From: Burkholderiales bacterium
Lineage (GTDB): Bacteria > Pseudomonadota > Gammaproteobacteria > Burkholderiales > SG8-39
NCBI GenBank assembly: GCA_014860445.1
Contig: JACZJT010000008.1
Span: forward strand, 108,883 to 172,882
Reading direction: 5' to 3'
DNA: 64,000 bases
Below the pieces are notes generated by a model. That model had not been told where the DNA came from, did no database searches, and saw only the letters and a program-made list of their open reading frames with translations. This document shows, one piece after another, positions 27,154-36,541 of this stretch (position 1 is its first letter; each line of letters begins with the position of its first letter). The translations under genes were made by a program, and so were the position numbers.

Positions 27154-28988
27154 AAACTCCACATACGGTCGGGCAGATTGCAAGCGTGCTTGCAAGCGCG
27201 ATTACCAGCGCATTGATCCTCGCGGCTTGTTCTCAGGAGCCGGTGCGCCCAAACAAGGTCAACGATCAGATGATCGACGGTTTGGAACAGGGAACACAGA
27301 GTCGCAAACAAAGAGAACCCGACGCGGTGAATCAGGCGCTGATGCCGCCGCTGCGCATGGCGTTGCCCCAGGCAGATGGAAAGCCGATCGAGGGGCGCTT
27401 CGACCTGAACGTCAACAACGCGCCGGCGCGTGAAGTATTCCTGTCGATCGTGTCGGGTACCCGCTACAGCATGCTGGTGCATCCGGATGTGTCCGGGTCA
27501 ATTTCGGTCAATCTCAAGGACGTGACCCTGTCCGAGGCGCTGGAAGCTATCCGGGAGATCTACGGTTATGAGTACAGAATCGACGGCAGCCGGGTCTATA
27601 TCCAGCCTGCCGGCATGCAGACACGGGTGTTTCAGGTCAACTACCTGATCGGCGCACGGCAAGGTCGCAGCGACATGCGCGTTACAGCAGGTTCCAGTGG
27701 AATCACGACCGCCACCAACCCAAATGCAGCAGCCGCAGCGGGGGGCGTTACGGCGTCGGCAGCTGCTGCGCCCGGCGGTGGGCCACCCTCACTGACGCCG
27801 AATGCAGGCGGTGCGCTGAGCGGCATGCAGGCCGACGCCACGCGCATGTCCACGGTCCAGACCACCGACTTCTGGGCCGAAGTCGAGTACGCCATTCGCA
27901 CCATCGTTGGCAAGGGCGAGGGCCGGAATATCGTCATCAGCCCGCAGTCGGGCGTGGTGGTCGTACGCGCCATGCCACATGAGCTGCGCAGCGTTGCGGC
28001 GCTGCTCAAGGCGATGCAGGTGTCGGTAGAGCGGCAGGTCATGCTCGAAGCGAAAATCATCGACGTGACTTTGAACCAGGGTTACCAGTCCGGCATCAAC
28101 TGGGCGGCGTTTCCCACCAGCGGTATCGCCGGCGGCTTTTCCAGCGGACTGGGCGGGACCTCCAACAGTCTGGCGGCGACCGGTGGCTTGAGCGGCGCCA
28201 CAGCGGGCAGCGGGATCGGCGGCAGCAGTTTCAGCGCCAACCCGGGCGCCGGCGTGGGATCGGCGACTGCGGGGGGCGTGGTGTCAGGCGTCAGCGGCGT
28301 TGCCGGAGGGGTGTTCGGATTGGCGGTGCAGACCAGTAATTTTGCGGCCTTGCTGCAGTTTCTCGAGTCGCAGGGATCGGTGCAAGTCCTGTCCAGTCCC
28401 AGAGTGGCTACGCTGAACAACCAGAAAGCCGTGCTCAAGGTCGGTACCGACCAGCCCTATGTGACGAGCATCTCCGTGGTGCCCGGCGTGACTTCGGCGG
28501 GTGTGGTCATCCCGACTTCTGTCTCTCCGCAAATCAGCAATATATTTTCGGGAATTTCTCTGGACGTCACGCCGCAGATAGACGATAGCGGAAATATTTC
28601 GCTGCACATTCATCCGCTCGTGACCAGCGTGACATCCAAGGCCGTGGGCTTCAATCTCACCGGGGTCGGATCGCAAAGTGTCGATGTCGCGGCGATCAAC
28701 GTCAGCGAGTCCGACACCATGGTGCGCACCCAGGATGGCAGAATCGTGGTGCTGGGCGGACTGATGAAAGTGGAACTGAGCAACGGCCGCAGCGGTATTC
28801 CCGGTCTTTCGGACGCACCCGGCATAGGCGGCGTATTCCGCAACTCCGCAACCGATACCATCAAGCGCGAACTGGTGATTCTGATCAAACCCACCATCAT
28901 CGAAAGCGACAAGGACTGGGATCGGGACATACAGGACACCCGCGATCGCATGCGCCAGATGCGTACCGACAAGCGAACCGGCGGCTGA
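27150..28988 (+). CDS. mshL: MSHA secretin MshL
   Basis: This 612-residue outer-membrane secretin is a lipoprotein, with lipobox LILAAC and Cys27. An STN-type domain (about 90-150, VSGSISVNLKDVTLSEALE) precedes an N1-like domain, a Gly/Ser/Ala-rich insertion, and the C-terminal secretin domain with VQVLSSPRVATLNNQKAVLK and the late MVRTQDGRIVVLGGLM. It forms the pore through which the pilus leaves the cell. The low-complexity insert around residues 310-385 is longer than I would expect. Confidence 0.95.
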   Translation: MKTPHTVGQIASVLASAITSALILAACSQEPVRPNKVNDQMIDGLEQGTQSRKQREPDAVNQALMPPLRMALPQADGKPIEGRFDLNVNNAPAREVFLSIVSGTRYSMLVHPDVSGSISVNLKDVTLSEALEAIREIYGYEYRIDGSRVYIQPAGMQTRVFQVNYLIGARQGRSDMRVTAGSSGITTATNPNAAAAAGGVTASAAAAPGGGPPSLTPNAGGALSGMQADATRMSTVQTTDFWAEVEYAIRTIVGKGEGRNIVISPQSGVVVVRAMPHELRSVAALLKAMQVSVERQVMLEAKIIDVTLNQGYQSGINWAAFPTSGIAGGFSSGLGGTSNSLAATGGLSGATAGSGIGGSSFSANPGAGVGSATAGGVVSGVSGVAGGVFGLAVQTSNFAALLQFLESQGSVQVLSSPRVATLNNQKAVLKVGTDQPYVTSISVVPGVTSAGVVIPTSVSPQISNIFSGISLDVTPQIDDSGNISLHIHPLVTSVTSKAVGFNLTGVGSQSVDVAAINVSESDTMVRTQDGRIVVLGGLMKVELSNGRSGIPGLSDAPGIGGVFRNSATDTIKRELVILIKPTIIESDKDWDRDIQDTRDRMRQMRTDKRTGG

Positions 28989-28997
28989 CAGAAAACC

Positions 28998-29894
28998 GTG
29001 ATCTACCTTAACCATTTCGGCCTGCGCGAGCCACCTTTCGGCATCACACCGGACACCAGTTTTTTCTTCGCCTGCGCGAGCAGTCAGGAAGGCCTGAATA
29101 CGCTGCTGGTTGCGGTGGCCAACGGCGAGGGTTTTATCAAAATCACCGGTGAAGTGGGCACGGGCAAGACGTTGTTGTGCCGCAAACTGCTCGCCACGCT
29201 TGCCGACAGTTGCATCACCGCCTACATTCCCAATCCCAACCTGGAGCCGCGCACCCTGCTGCTTGCGCTGTGCGACGAGCTGCATATCGAGGTGGACTCG
29301 GGTCTCGATCAACACCGTCTGCACAAGGCCTTGAACCACGCGCTGCTCGATTTCGCGCGCGACAGAAAGCGCGTGGTGATCTGCCTGGATGAAACCCAGG
29401 CGATGCCGCTGGAGACGCTGGAAACCCTGCGCCTGCTGACCAACCTGGAAACCGAGAAAAGAAAACTCGCCCAGGTGATCCTGTTCGGCCAGCCCGAACT
29501 CGACCAGAAGCTCGCGCATGAATCCATACGACAGCTGCGCCAGCGCATCACCTTCCAGCATCATCTGGGCACGCTTACGCGGGCCGAGCTCGCTTATTAT
29601 CTGTCTCATCGCCTGAGTGTGGCAGGTTACCGTGGCGATACCGTTTTCAGCCGTCAGGCGGTGGGCGCCATCCATCGCGCCACCGGCGGCGTGCCGCGGC
29701 TGGTCAATATTCTCGCGCACAAGTCCCTGATGCTCGCTTTCGGTGAGGGCGTGCGCCAGGTGCGTGCGCGGCATGCGCGCGCCGCGATCGCGGATACACC
29801 CGCAGCCAGTTCCTTTCCGGCGCGGCACTGGGCATGGCTCGCCATGGCGGGGCTGCTCGCGAGCAGCGGCATCGGTTGGCTGGTGCTCAAATGA
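28998..29894 (+). CDS. mshM: MSHA biogenesis AAA ATPase MshM (ExeA-like)
   Basis: The 298-residue product from GTG 28998 begins MIYLNHFGLREPPFGITPD, the signature start of ExeA/MshM ATPases. Walker A is GEVGTGKT (residues 51-58) and Walker B is VVICLDETQAMP. A C-terminal membrane helix (AWLAMAGLLASSGIGWLVLK) anchors it in the inner membrane. ExeA relatives help assemble the secretin through the cell wall, so a similar role with MshL is likely. No separate peptidoglycan-binding domain is present. Confidence 0.93.
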   Translation: MIYLNHFGLREPPFGITPDTSFFFACASSQEGLNTLLVAVANGEGFIKITGEVGTGKTLLCRKLLATLADSCITAYIPNPNLEPRTLLLALCDELHIEVDSGLDQHRLHKALNHALLDFARDRKRVVICLDETQAMPLETLETLRLLTNLETEKRKLAQVILFGQPELDQKLAHESIRQLRQRITFQHHLGTLTRAELAYYLSHRLSVAGYRGDTVFSRQAVGAIHRATGGVPRLVNILAHKSLMLAFGEGVRQVRARHARAAIADTPAASSFPARHWAWLAMAGLLASSGIGWLVLK

Positions 29895-31057
29895 GCCTGA
29901 TCAATAAAATGCTGCAGGACCTGGACAAGCGCCATGCGGCTGATGGCGACGGCAAGACGCCGACGCCGCAATTGCGACCGGTGAAACCGCGCAAGGACTG
30001 GCGACGGATCGCATGGGAGCTTGGCCTTGGCGTGTTCGTCGCAGTGGGTTGGGGGGCTTGGGTGGTGTACCAGATTTACCCGCGCCCGGTGGTCACGGAC
30101 CTCGCGTTTCAGGTGAAAGCGCGGAGAGCACAGATGGGAGGCGGATTACAGATGCCGGCCGTGCCCGCGGCGCCCGTACCGGTGCAGGCCGCCGCGCCGC
30201 AGCCACAGCCTGGCGCAGCGACGCTCGAGCCGGCGCCCGCATCCGGCGAGACTGCGCCGGTCAATATGGACATGCTCAAGCTGGCTACGGAAATAGGGAC
30301 GCCCTTCAAGGAGGGCAACATCGCCCCGAAGCCCAGGGCCGAGCGCAAGGCCGCTGGCGCGGTTGTGCGGGTACCCAGGATGGCAAACGAAGCTGAGCGC
30401 GCGCCGCCACAGGCGAGCGCCCCGAAGGCGCAGTTGCCCGCAGAGTCGCTTTCGGCAAACATTGACAAACGGATACACCTGTCCACGCCGGCGGAACGCG
30501 CCGAGGATGAGTTTCGCAAAGCGACCGGCCTGCTCAACAAGGGTCGGGTTGCGGAAGCGATGGACGGCTACAAATCGACGCTGGCGCAGGATGCCGGGCA
30601 TGTGGCGGCGCGTCAGGCGCTGGTCGGATTGTTGCTGGAAAACCGGCGCCTCGACGAAGCGCAGCAGTTTCTGCAAGAGGGATTAAGCCTGAATCCCGAT
30701 CGATCCGCCTATGCAATGCTGCTGGCACGAATCCAGGTGGAACGCGGCGACCTGCAGGGCGCGCATGACCTGTTGAACAAGCACGCTGCAAGCGCGGCGG
30801 GCGACGCCGACTACTACGCCTTCGACGCGGCCTTGCTTCAACGCCTGGGTCGCTACAAAGAGGCGGTCGCGGCTTATCAGCGGGCGCTGAAACTTGCGCC
30901 CCGCGCAGGGCTGTGGTGGATGGGCATGGGCATATCGCTGCAGGCGGACAAGCGCGATGCCGAGGCGCTGAATGCGTTCCAGCGCGCCCGCGCCGTAGGC
31001 GGTCTCAATCCCGATCTCCTCGCTTTCGTCGATCAGCGCCTGAAACAACTACAATAA
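29891..31057 (+). CDS. mshN: MSHA biogenesis TPR protein MshN
   Basis: The 388-residue product begins MSLINKMLQDLDKRH, as in MshN. One membrane helix (about 41-60) is followed by a Pro/Ala-rich periplasmic linker and at least four TPR-like repeats from about residue 200 to the end (for example GRVAEAMDGYKSTLAQDAGH and YKEAVAAYQRALKLAPRAG). It likely scaffolds the machinery. The ATG overlaps the mshM stop. The helix and a short linker motif recur in the small gene at 10016-10498. Confidence 0.92.
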   Translation: MSLINKMLQDLDKRHAADGDGKTPTPQLRPVKPRKDWRRIAWELGLGVFVAVGWGAWVVYQIYPRPVVTDLAFQVKARRAQMGGGLQMPAVPAAPVPVQAAAPQPQPGAATLEPAPASGETAPVNMDMLKLATEIGTPFKEGNIAPKPRAERKAAGAVVRVPRMANEAERAPPQASAPKAQLPAESLSANIDKRIHLSTPAERAEDEFRKATGLLNKGRVAEAMDGYKSTLAQDAGHVAARQALVGLLLENRRLDEAQQFLQEGLSLNPDRSAYAMLLARIQVERGDLQGAHDLLNKHAASAAGDADYYAFDAALLQRLGRYKEAVAAYQRALKLAPRAGLWWMGMGISLQADKRDAEALNAFQRARAVGGLNPDLLAFVDQRLKQLQ

Positions 31058-31172
31058 GCCGGTAAGTCGGCATTTAGCGCCCATGCACGGGCCATGCTGC
31101 GGCCGGATGTCGCGGAAATTCAGGCGTCGGCGGGGCAATCCGCTGCAAAGGATCTCCAGGGAGGAGGGTGGC

Positions 31173-32834
31173 ATGCAGGATCGCTACGAGGAAATTTATC
31201 GCGGCCATCAATGGGATGTCCCGCAGCGCTTCAACATGGGCTGGGCCTGCTGCGGCCGGCATGCGCTGGAGCGCCACCGTTTTGCGCTCTATTGGGAGGA
31301 TGAGGACGGCGCCACCGCGAAATACACCTACTGGGACTTGCAGCAGCAGGCGAACCGATTGTGCAACGCGCTTGTCGCGCTGGGGGTGCAGCGCGGCGAC
31401 CGCATCGGCATCATCCTGCCGCAGCGTCCCGAAACGGTCGTCGCGCACATCGCCTGCTACCAGATGGGCGCGGTGGCGATGCCGCTGTCCGTTCTGTTCG
31501 GGCCGGATGCACTCGAATACCGGCTGCACAACAGCGAAACCGCCGTCGCACTGGTCGATACTGCTTCGCTGCCCAATCTGTGGCCGATCCTGGACCGCCT
31601 GCCCGCACTGAAGCATGTGATTGGCGTGGACGGGGCGCGCGAGTCCGGCACGATCGCCTGGGAAGCGCTGTTGGCGCAGGCCTCGCACCGCTTCGATTGT
31701 GTCGATACGCCGGCTGAGGAACCTGCGCTGCTGGTCTACACCAGCGGCACCACCGGCCCGCCCAAGGGCGCGCTAAAGCCGCAACGCGTATTGCTCGGCA
31801 ACCTGCCGGGGTTCTCGCATTCGCACGACATCTTTCCGCAGCCGGGCGATCTGTTCTGGTCGCCCGCCGACTGGGCCTGGACCGGCGGCCTGATGGATGC
31901 GCTGCTGCCGACGCTGTACCACGGCTATCCCATTCTCGGCTACCGCGGACGTTTTGATCCGGAAAAAGCCTTCCATCTGATGGAAAAATACGCGGTGAGG
32001 AATTCGTTTCTCTTCCCGACTGCGCTGAAAATGATGATGAAGGCGGTACCCGAACCAAAGCAGCGCTACGAACTGAACTTGCGCTCCATCATGAGTGCGG
32101 GCGAGTCCGTCGGCGAGACCGTGTTCGCCTGGAGCCGGGAAAAGCTCGGCGTCACCATCAACGAAATGTTCGGCCAGACGGAAATCAACTATATCGTCGG
32201 CAACTCGCACACCTTGTGGCCGGCCAAGCCGGGTTCCATCGGACGGCCCTATCCGGGGCACAAGGTCGGCGTCATCGACGACGCGGGCAATGAAGTGGAG
32301 GCGGGCGCTGTGGGCGAGGTGGCGGTCCACCGCACCGATATTCACGGCACGCCTGACGCGGTGTTCTTCCTCGGATACTGGAAGAACGCCAAGGCGACGC
32401 AAGGCAAATTCAGCGGAGAATGGTGCCGCACAGGCGATCTCGCGAAAGTCGATGATGACGGCTACCTGTGGTACCAGGGCCGCGCCGACGATGTATTCAA
32501 GAGCGCGGGTTACCGCATCGGGCCGTCCGAGATCGAGAACTGTCTGGTCAAGCACGCCGCGGTCGCGAACGCCGCCGTGGTCGGCAGCCCCGACCCTGAG
32601 CGCACCAACATCGTCAAGGCATTCGTCGTGCTAACGCCGGGGCATCAGCCGTCTGCCGAACTGGAGGCCGAACTGAAGGCGCATGTGCGCGGCAAGCTCG
32701 CGCCCTACGAATATCCAAAGGAAATCGAGTTCATCGATGCGCTGCCGATGACCACCACTGGAAAAGTGCAGCGGCGCGTGCTGCGCCTGCAGGAAGAAGA
32801 AAAGAAGAAGCATCTCAAAGCCGCGAGGGATTGA
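31173..32834 (+). CDS. AMP-dependent acyl-CoA synthetase
   Basis: The 553-residue product activates a carboxylic acid with ATP and CoA through an acyl-adenylate. The P-loop-like motif is YTSGTTGPPKGAL, with EMFGQTEIN (A5) and the hinge YQGRADDVFKSAGYRIGP. The catalytic Lys lies in TTTGKVQRRVLR near the C-terminus. It resembles acetyl/propionyl and medium-chain acyl-CoA synthetases, but the chain length it accepts cannot be told. ATG 31173 has the strong ribosome site GGGAGGAGGGT just before it; an earlier in-frame start is not needed. It is a single gene, convergent with the MaoC hydratase. Confidence 0.9.
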   Translation: MQDRYEEIYRGHQWDVPQRFNMGWACCGRHALERHRFALYWEDEDGATAKYTYWDLQQQANRLCNALVALGVQRGDRIGIILPQRPETVVAHIACYQMGAVAMPLSVLFGPDALEYRLHNSETAVALVDTASLPNLWPILDRLPALKHVIGVDGARESGTIAWEALLAQASHRFDCVDTPAEEPALLVYTSGTTGPPKGALKPQRVLLGNLPGFSHSHDIFPQPGDLFWSPADWAWTGGLMDALLPTLYHGYPILGYRGRFDPEKAFHLMEKYAVRNSFLFPTALKMMMKAVPEPKQRYELNLRSIMSAGESVGETVFAWSREKLGVTINEMFGQTEINYIVGNSHTLWPAKPGSIGRPYPGHKVGVIDDAGNEVEAGAVGEVAVHRTDIHGTPDAVFFLGYWKNAKATQGKFSGEWCRTGDLAKVDDDGYLWYQGRADDVFKSAGYRIGPSEIENCLVKHAAVANAAVVGSPDPERTNIVKAFVVLTPGHQPSAELEAELKAHVRGKLAPYEYPKEIEFIDALPMTTTGKVQRRVLRLQEEEKKKHLKAARD

Positions 32835-32883
32835 TCCGCGGCATGCGGCCCGACCTCGCGCCCGCAGGTTCCGCGCCGCGAGC

Positions 32884-33333
32884 TTATTTCTTCTCCCGGT
32901 TCATGACCAGAATCTTTCCGTCCGCCTCGACCACGACTTCGCCGTCCTGATTCCGGCATGCGCCGCTCAGTACGGCGATCCCGCCCTTGTGTTTTGGTTT
33001 GGCCTGTTTCTCCACGATGGTCCAGGTGGTGGTGAGCGTGTCGCCCGCGCGCACCGGCGCTTTGAAGCGGCAGGTGTGCTCCAGATAGGCGATCGCTGTG
33101 CCGCCGAAGTACATGCCCACCGAAGCAGACACCAGGGCGCTGGTGAACGGGCCGTGAAGAATGCGGCTGCCGAAGCGGCTTTTCTTTCCGTGCAGTTCGT
33201 TGGTGTGCAGCGGATTGAAGTCGCCGAACAGCCCGGCGGCGAGCACCAGGTGCGTTTCGGTGACGGTCATGGCCGAGCCGAAGCTGTCGCCCGTCGCAAT
33301 TTCGTCAAAGGCCTTGCCAGGAAACAGAACCAT
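32884..33333 (-). CDS. MaoC-family (R)-specific enoyl-CoA hydratase
   Basis: The 149-residue hot-dog-fold protein has the hydratase 2 motif GDFNPLH, with the dyad Asp38 and His43, and SRILHGPFTSALVS downstream. It would hydrate trans-2-enoyl-CoA to (R)-3-hydroxyacyl-CoA or act in a related pathway. ATG 33333 is used, with GAGGAG upstream; GTG 33339 is an alternative two residues longer. Its acyl-CoA synthetase neighbour suggests fatty-acid or related acid metabolism. Confidence 0.88.
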   Translation of the reverse strand: MVLFPGKAFDEIATGDSFGSAMTVTETHLVLAAGLFGDFNPLHTNELHGKKSRFGSRILHGPFTSALVSASVGMYFGGTAIAYLEHTCRFKAPVRAGDTLTTTWTIVEKQAKPKHKGGIAVLSGACRNQDGEVVVEADGKILVMNREKK

Positions 33334-33441
33334 TGTCACTCCTCGTTCATGGCGCCGGCAATCCGTGCACTAGGCTAGGTGCGGCGAGAGCGAATTATGT
33401 CAGAATCGCCGCTAGCATTCACATGGTGCGGGTTACGACTG

Positions 33442-34080
33442 ATGAAACTCTATACGTTCTTCCGATCCTCAGCTGCGTTTCGCATGCGTATCGCGCTTCA
33501 CTGCAAGGGGCTTGCCTACGAGGCCAAGCCGGTCAGCCTGCCCAAGGGCGAACACAGGCTTGCGGACTACCTGGGGGTGCATCCGCAGGGCCTGGTGCCG
33601 GCGCTGGAGGACCAGGGGAAGATTTTCGTGCAATCGCTTGCGATGATGGAATACCTGGAGGAGACCCACCCGCAACCGCCGCTGCTGCCCGCAGACGCAG
33701 CGGACCGGGCTTATGTACGTGCGGTCGCGCAGATCATCGCCTGCGAGATCCATCCGCTCAATAACCTGCGCACGCTGCGCTACATCAAGAAGAGCTATGG
33801 ATTGGACGACGAAGGGGTCAACACCTGGTACCGTCACTGGATCGCCGAAGGGCTCAAGGGGCTGGAGGCTTTACTTGTCCGTTCGAAACAATCCGGACAG
33901 TTCTGCTATCGCGATCAGGTCACGATCGCAGACTGCTGCCTGGTGCCGCAGGTGTTCAATGCGCAGCGCTATAGCTGCGATTTGACGCCTTATCCGACGA
34001 TTACGGCTATCTACTCGGCGTGCATGAAGTTGGAAGCCTTCATCGATGCACAGCCGGGCAGGCAGCCCGACGCCGTTTAG
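33442..34080 (+). CDS. maiA: Zeta-class glutathione S-transferase/maleylacetoacetate isomerase
   Basis: The 212-residue product opens MKLYTFFRSSAAFRMRIAL. This aligns with the zeta-GST active-site motif SSxSxRVRIAL, but the conserved SSCS is SSAA here, so the active-site Cys is replaced. The C-terminal domain has IHPLNNLRTLRYI and VTIADCCLVPQVFNAQRY, typical of MaiA. The usual reaction isomerises maleylacetoacetate to fumarylacetoacetate in tyrosine breakdown. No hmgA or fahA is next to it, so the exact substrate is open. Confidence 0.83.
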   Translation: MKLYTFFRSSAAFRMRIALHCKGLAYEAKPVSLPKGEHRLADYLGVHPQGLVPALEDQGKIFVQSLAMMEYLEETHPQPPLLPADAADRAYVRAVAQIIACEIHPLNNLRTLRYIKKSYGLDDEGVNTWYRHWIAEGLKGLEALLVRSKQSGQFCYRDQVTIADCCLVPQVFNAQRYSCDLTPYPTITAIYSACMKLEAFIDAQPGRQPDAV

Positions 34081-34104
34081 GGTTTTGTAACAGGAGAAAC
34101 GAAT

Positions 34105-34887
34105 ATGTCTCTATTCGATCATGCATTCGACCTCGACCGCGATGCCGCGGTGGTGACCGGTGCCGGCAATGGCATCGGCCGAGCCGTCGCGCTGGCGCTG
34201 GTGGGGGAGGGCGTGCGAACGGTATTCGCGGACATCAACGCCGAAAAAGCGGCCGCCGCCGCAGCGGGCGCCGCCAATCCGGCATTGGCACACGCGTGGA
34301 CGGGCGATCTCGCGGATCGCGCCGAGTGCGACAGGCTGCTCGCCGACGCGCGCAAGCAACTGGGGCTGGTCACTCTGTTCGTGCACAGCGCTTCGCCGCC
34401 GCGGCTCGAACAGGATCATCTACTCTCGGTCAGTGACGAGACCTGGGCGCGCATGCGCGCGGTCAACCTGGACGCCGGTTTTCACTTGGGGCGCGAAATC
34501 GCGCGTAGCCTGATCGCTGAGAAATCGCCGGGCAGCATGCTCTATCTGACTTCGCTGCACGCCGAAACGCCGCGCAACTTGCCGCATTACAGCAGTTCAA
34601 AGGCGGGAATGGCGATACTGGTGAAGGAGTTTGCCCGGACATTGGGCCGCTACGCGATTCGCGTCAATGCCCTGGTGCCAGGTGCGATTGCGGCCGGCGG
34701 TTTCGTGGCCGATCCGGCGTTGGCTCGGCACATCCCGTTGGGCAGGCTAGGCCAGGCCGACGATCTCGCGGCCATGGCATTGGCCGTGCTCTCAAACCGG
34801 ATCGGGGGCTACGTAACCGGCACCAGCATCGTCGTCGACGGCGGACTGGCGCTTACCAACTGGTTTGATCCGCCGGAACTCGACTAA
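34105..34887 (+). CDS. Short-chain dehydrogenase/reductase
   Basis: This 260-residue classical SDR has the cofactor motif TGAGNGIG near residue 18 and catalytic Ser in YLTSLH followed by YSSSK. The C-terminus has the usual GYVTGTSIVVDGGLALTN. The Asp in FADINAEKA after beta 2 favours NAD over NADP. The substrate is unknown. CAGGAGAAACGAAT gives a good ribosome site before ATG 34105. It follows the GST by 24 bases and probably shares its transcript. Confidence 0.87.
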   Translation: MSLFDHAFDLDRDAAVVTGAGNGIGRAVALALVGEGVRTVFADINAEKAAAAAAGAANPALAHAWTGDLADRAECDRLLADARKQLGLVTLFVHSASPPRLEQDHLLSVSDETWARMRAVNLDAGFHLGREIARSLIAEKSPGSMLYLTSLHAETPRNLPHYSSSKAGMAILVKEFARTLGRYAIRVNALVPGAIAAGGFVADPALARHIPLGRLGQADDLAAMALAVLSNRIGGYVTGTSIVVDGGLALTNWFDPPELD

Positions 34888-34928
34888 GCGTTCATGTCGG
34901 AATGAGGGCTTGGCTCCCCTCATACGAC

Positions 34929-34985
34929 CCTGACCTGGGGGATACAAAAGGGGGGCGTTGCCCCCTGTTTCAATACCCTGTCAGG
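34929..34985. terminator. Bidirectional terminator in a large inverted repeat
   Basis: CCTGAC (34929-34934) is repeated inverted as GTCAGG (34980-34985). Inside lies a tight hairpin GGGGGC (34951-34956), GTT loop, GCCCCC (34960-34965). AAAA lies to its left and GTTT to its right. Read on the minus strand the hairpin is followed by a T-run, so it should end the MCE operon transcript; on the plus strand it may end the SDR transcript. Confidence 0.6.
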
Positions 34986-35585
34986 TCATTTCTTGAGGTA
35001 TGGTGCCAGCCAGTCGACGAGTTTCCCGCCGGCCGCGTCGCTCGCTGCGATCAGCGCCCGCACGCCGCCCTCGGCATTGGGCGTGGCGGCCGGGTGTTCG
35101 ATCTCGAAATAGTGTTGCGCCACGATGCTGCGCTGACGGATCAGGCTCGCACGCATGCGCAGCACGGCGCGGCTCCTGTCGGGCGCGTCGAACACCTGGC
35201 TGAACTCCTCCAGTTCCAGCCTCAGCGTATACGCGGCGCGCACGCCGTCCGCCGGCACGAACACCGCTGCGCTGCTCGCCCGCGCGACGCTCGCCCGCAT
35301 TCTTTGACCGAGCAGCGCTGCAGGCGGCATTACCCAGTGACTTAGCGAATAGGCCTCCGGCCGGGTCGCGTCCCGGTAGGCAAGCCGGTAATAGATGCCG
35401 GTGTTGTCCATCCACGCTGGCGCGGTGAGATCCGCCACTATCAGATGCTGGTGCAGGCGCGGACTGGCGTCCTTTTCCGCTGTCGGGAGGCCGAAATCGT
35501 AGCTGGCCAGGCCCTGGCGCGATTGCGGTCCGAGGGCGCAGCCTGCAAGCAAGGCTAGAGACAGCAGCAATGCGGCGCGTAACAT
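34986..35585 (-). CDS. ABC-type transport auxiliary lipoprotein (PqiC/DUF330-like)
   Basis: The 199-residue lipoprotein has lipobox LLAGC (Cys16). It belongs to the family of auxiliary outer-membrane lipoproteins accompanying MCE transporters (YDFGLPTAE start, YRLAYRDATRPEAYSLSHW). In E. coli PqiC anchors the MCE tube to the outer membrane; a like role is inferred. It is the last gene of the operon and its start overlaps the MCE gene stop by one base. Confidence 0.82.
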   Translation of the reverse strand: MLRAALLLSLALLAGCALGPQSRQGLASYDFGLPTAEKDASPRLHQHLIVADLTAPAWMDNTGIYYRLAYRDATRPEAYSLSHWVMPPAALLGQRMRASVARASSAAVFVPADGVRAAYTLRLELEEFSQVFDAPDRSRAVLRMRASLIRQRSIVAQHYFEIEHPAATPNAEGGVRALIAASDAAGGKLVDWLAPYLKK

Positions 35586-36529
35586 TATTTTCCTCCCGTA
35601 AAACCGGGTTCGCCCGGACCGGGCCTTCCCGGCGGTGTCCCGAACACGATGCTCTGCGGCTGCTCGCCCAGAGTGTTGATGACGCGACCCAGCGCGTGCG
35701 TTTCCTTGGCCAGGTCGTCGACCAGTGCGTTCACGCGCGGCACGGTCTCTTCATTGACTGCGCGTGCCGTGCTTCCGGCCTCGTTCACGCTCGTTTCCAC
35801 GCTGGCGACGGCGTGGGCAAGCGTATCCACGCGTTGGTCGAGTTTGAGCGCAAGCCCGTTGGCGCTGCCTATGAAATGGTCGGCTTTCTTGATGCTCGCA
35901 CGCGCGTCAACCGCGAGGTTCTTTGCTTCGGCGATGAGTCCGGGCAAGGCTTGCAGGGTGGGCTCCAGTTTCCTGGTCACCACGCCCGCGCGCTGCGTGA
36001 CTTCTTCCACGCCGGCGAGCGTGCGCCGAACGTGCCCCTGGTTTTCATCGCTGAGCAGGCGGTTGATTTTTTCCGCGATTTCGGTAAATGAGGCGAACAG
36101 GACTTCGCCGTCGTCCATCAGCGAGGGTTTCATGCGAATTTGCGTTATTGCGTCGGGGCTGCTGGGCATGGCATGGGTGGATTTGCCGTCGTCACCCAGA
36201 AGGACATAGGCAAGGCCGGTGATGCCCTGGTAACCGAGTTGAGCGTAGGTGCCGCTGGTGATCGGCGTGCCTTCGCGCACGCCGATGCGGATTTGCACGC
36301 GGCCCTTTTTTCCGGCATCGATGGATATATCCTCTACCTTGCCCACGTCGACGCCGCGATAGCGCACCGGCGCCTCCACCTTCAGTCCGGTTACCGGGCT
36401 CAGGGTGGTCATGACATAGGGAATCAACTTGATGTCGTCCTTGTTGAACCACAGGGCAACGGCCGCCAGCGCCGCTCCCAGTACCAGAGTAAACAAGCCT
36501 GCCGCAAGAGCATGCGCGCGGTTCTCCAT
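35585..36529 (-). CDS. mlaD: MCE-domain lipid transport protein (MlaD-like)
   Basis: The 314-residue protein has one N-terminal membrane helix (about 6-28) and a single MCE domain (about 38-115, including GLKVEAPVRYRGVDVGKVE and the hydrophobic GITGLAYVLLGDD turn). A long helical periplasmic tail follows, suited to form a tube or a coiled-coil needle. It is longer than E. coli MlaD (about 180 residues) and closer in build to the single-MCE proteins that pair with PqiC-like lipoproteins. It moves phospholipid between the membranes. Confidence 0.88.
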   Translation of the reverse strand: MENRAHALAAGLFTLVLGAALAAVALWFNKDDIKLIPYVMTTLSPVTGLKVEAPVRYRGVDVGKVEDISIDAGKKGRVQIRIGVREGTPITSGTYAQLGYQGITGLAYVLLGDDGKSTHAMPSSPDAITQIRMKPSLMDDGEVLFASFTEIAEKINRLLSDENQGHVRRTLAGVEEVTQRAGVVTRKLEPTLQALPGLIAEAKNLAVDARASIKKADHFIGSANGLALKLDQRVDTLAHAVASVETSVNEAGSTARAVNEETVPRVNALVDDLAKETHALGRVINTLGEQPQSIVFGTPPGRPGPGEPGFTGGK

Positions 36530-36541
36530 GACAATCTCCCT

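Noticed and set aside
28284..29828. 514-codon minus-strand frame across mshL and mshM
   Set aside because: Spans two clear genes on the other strand and has no recognisable domain.
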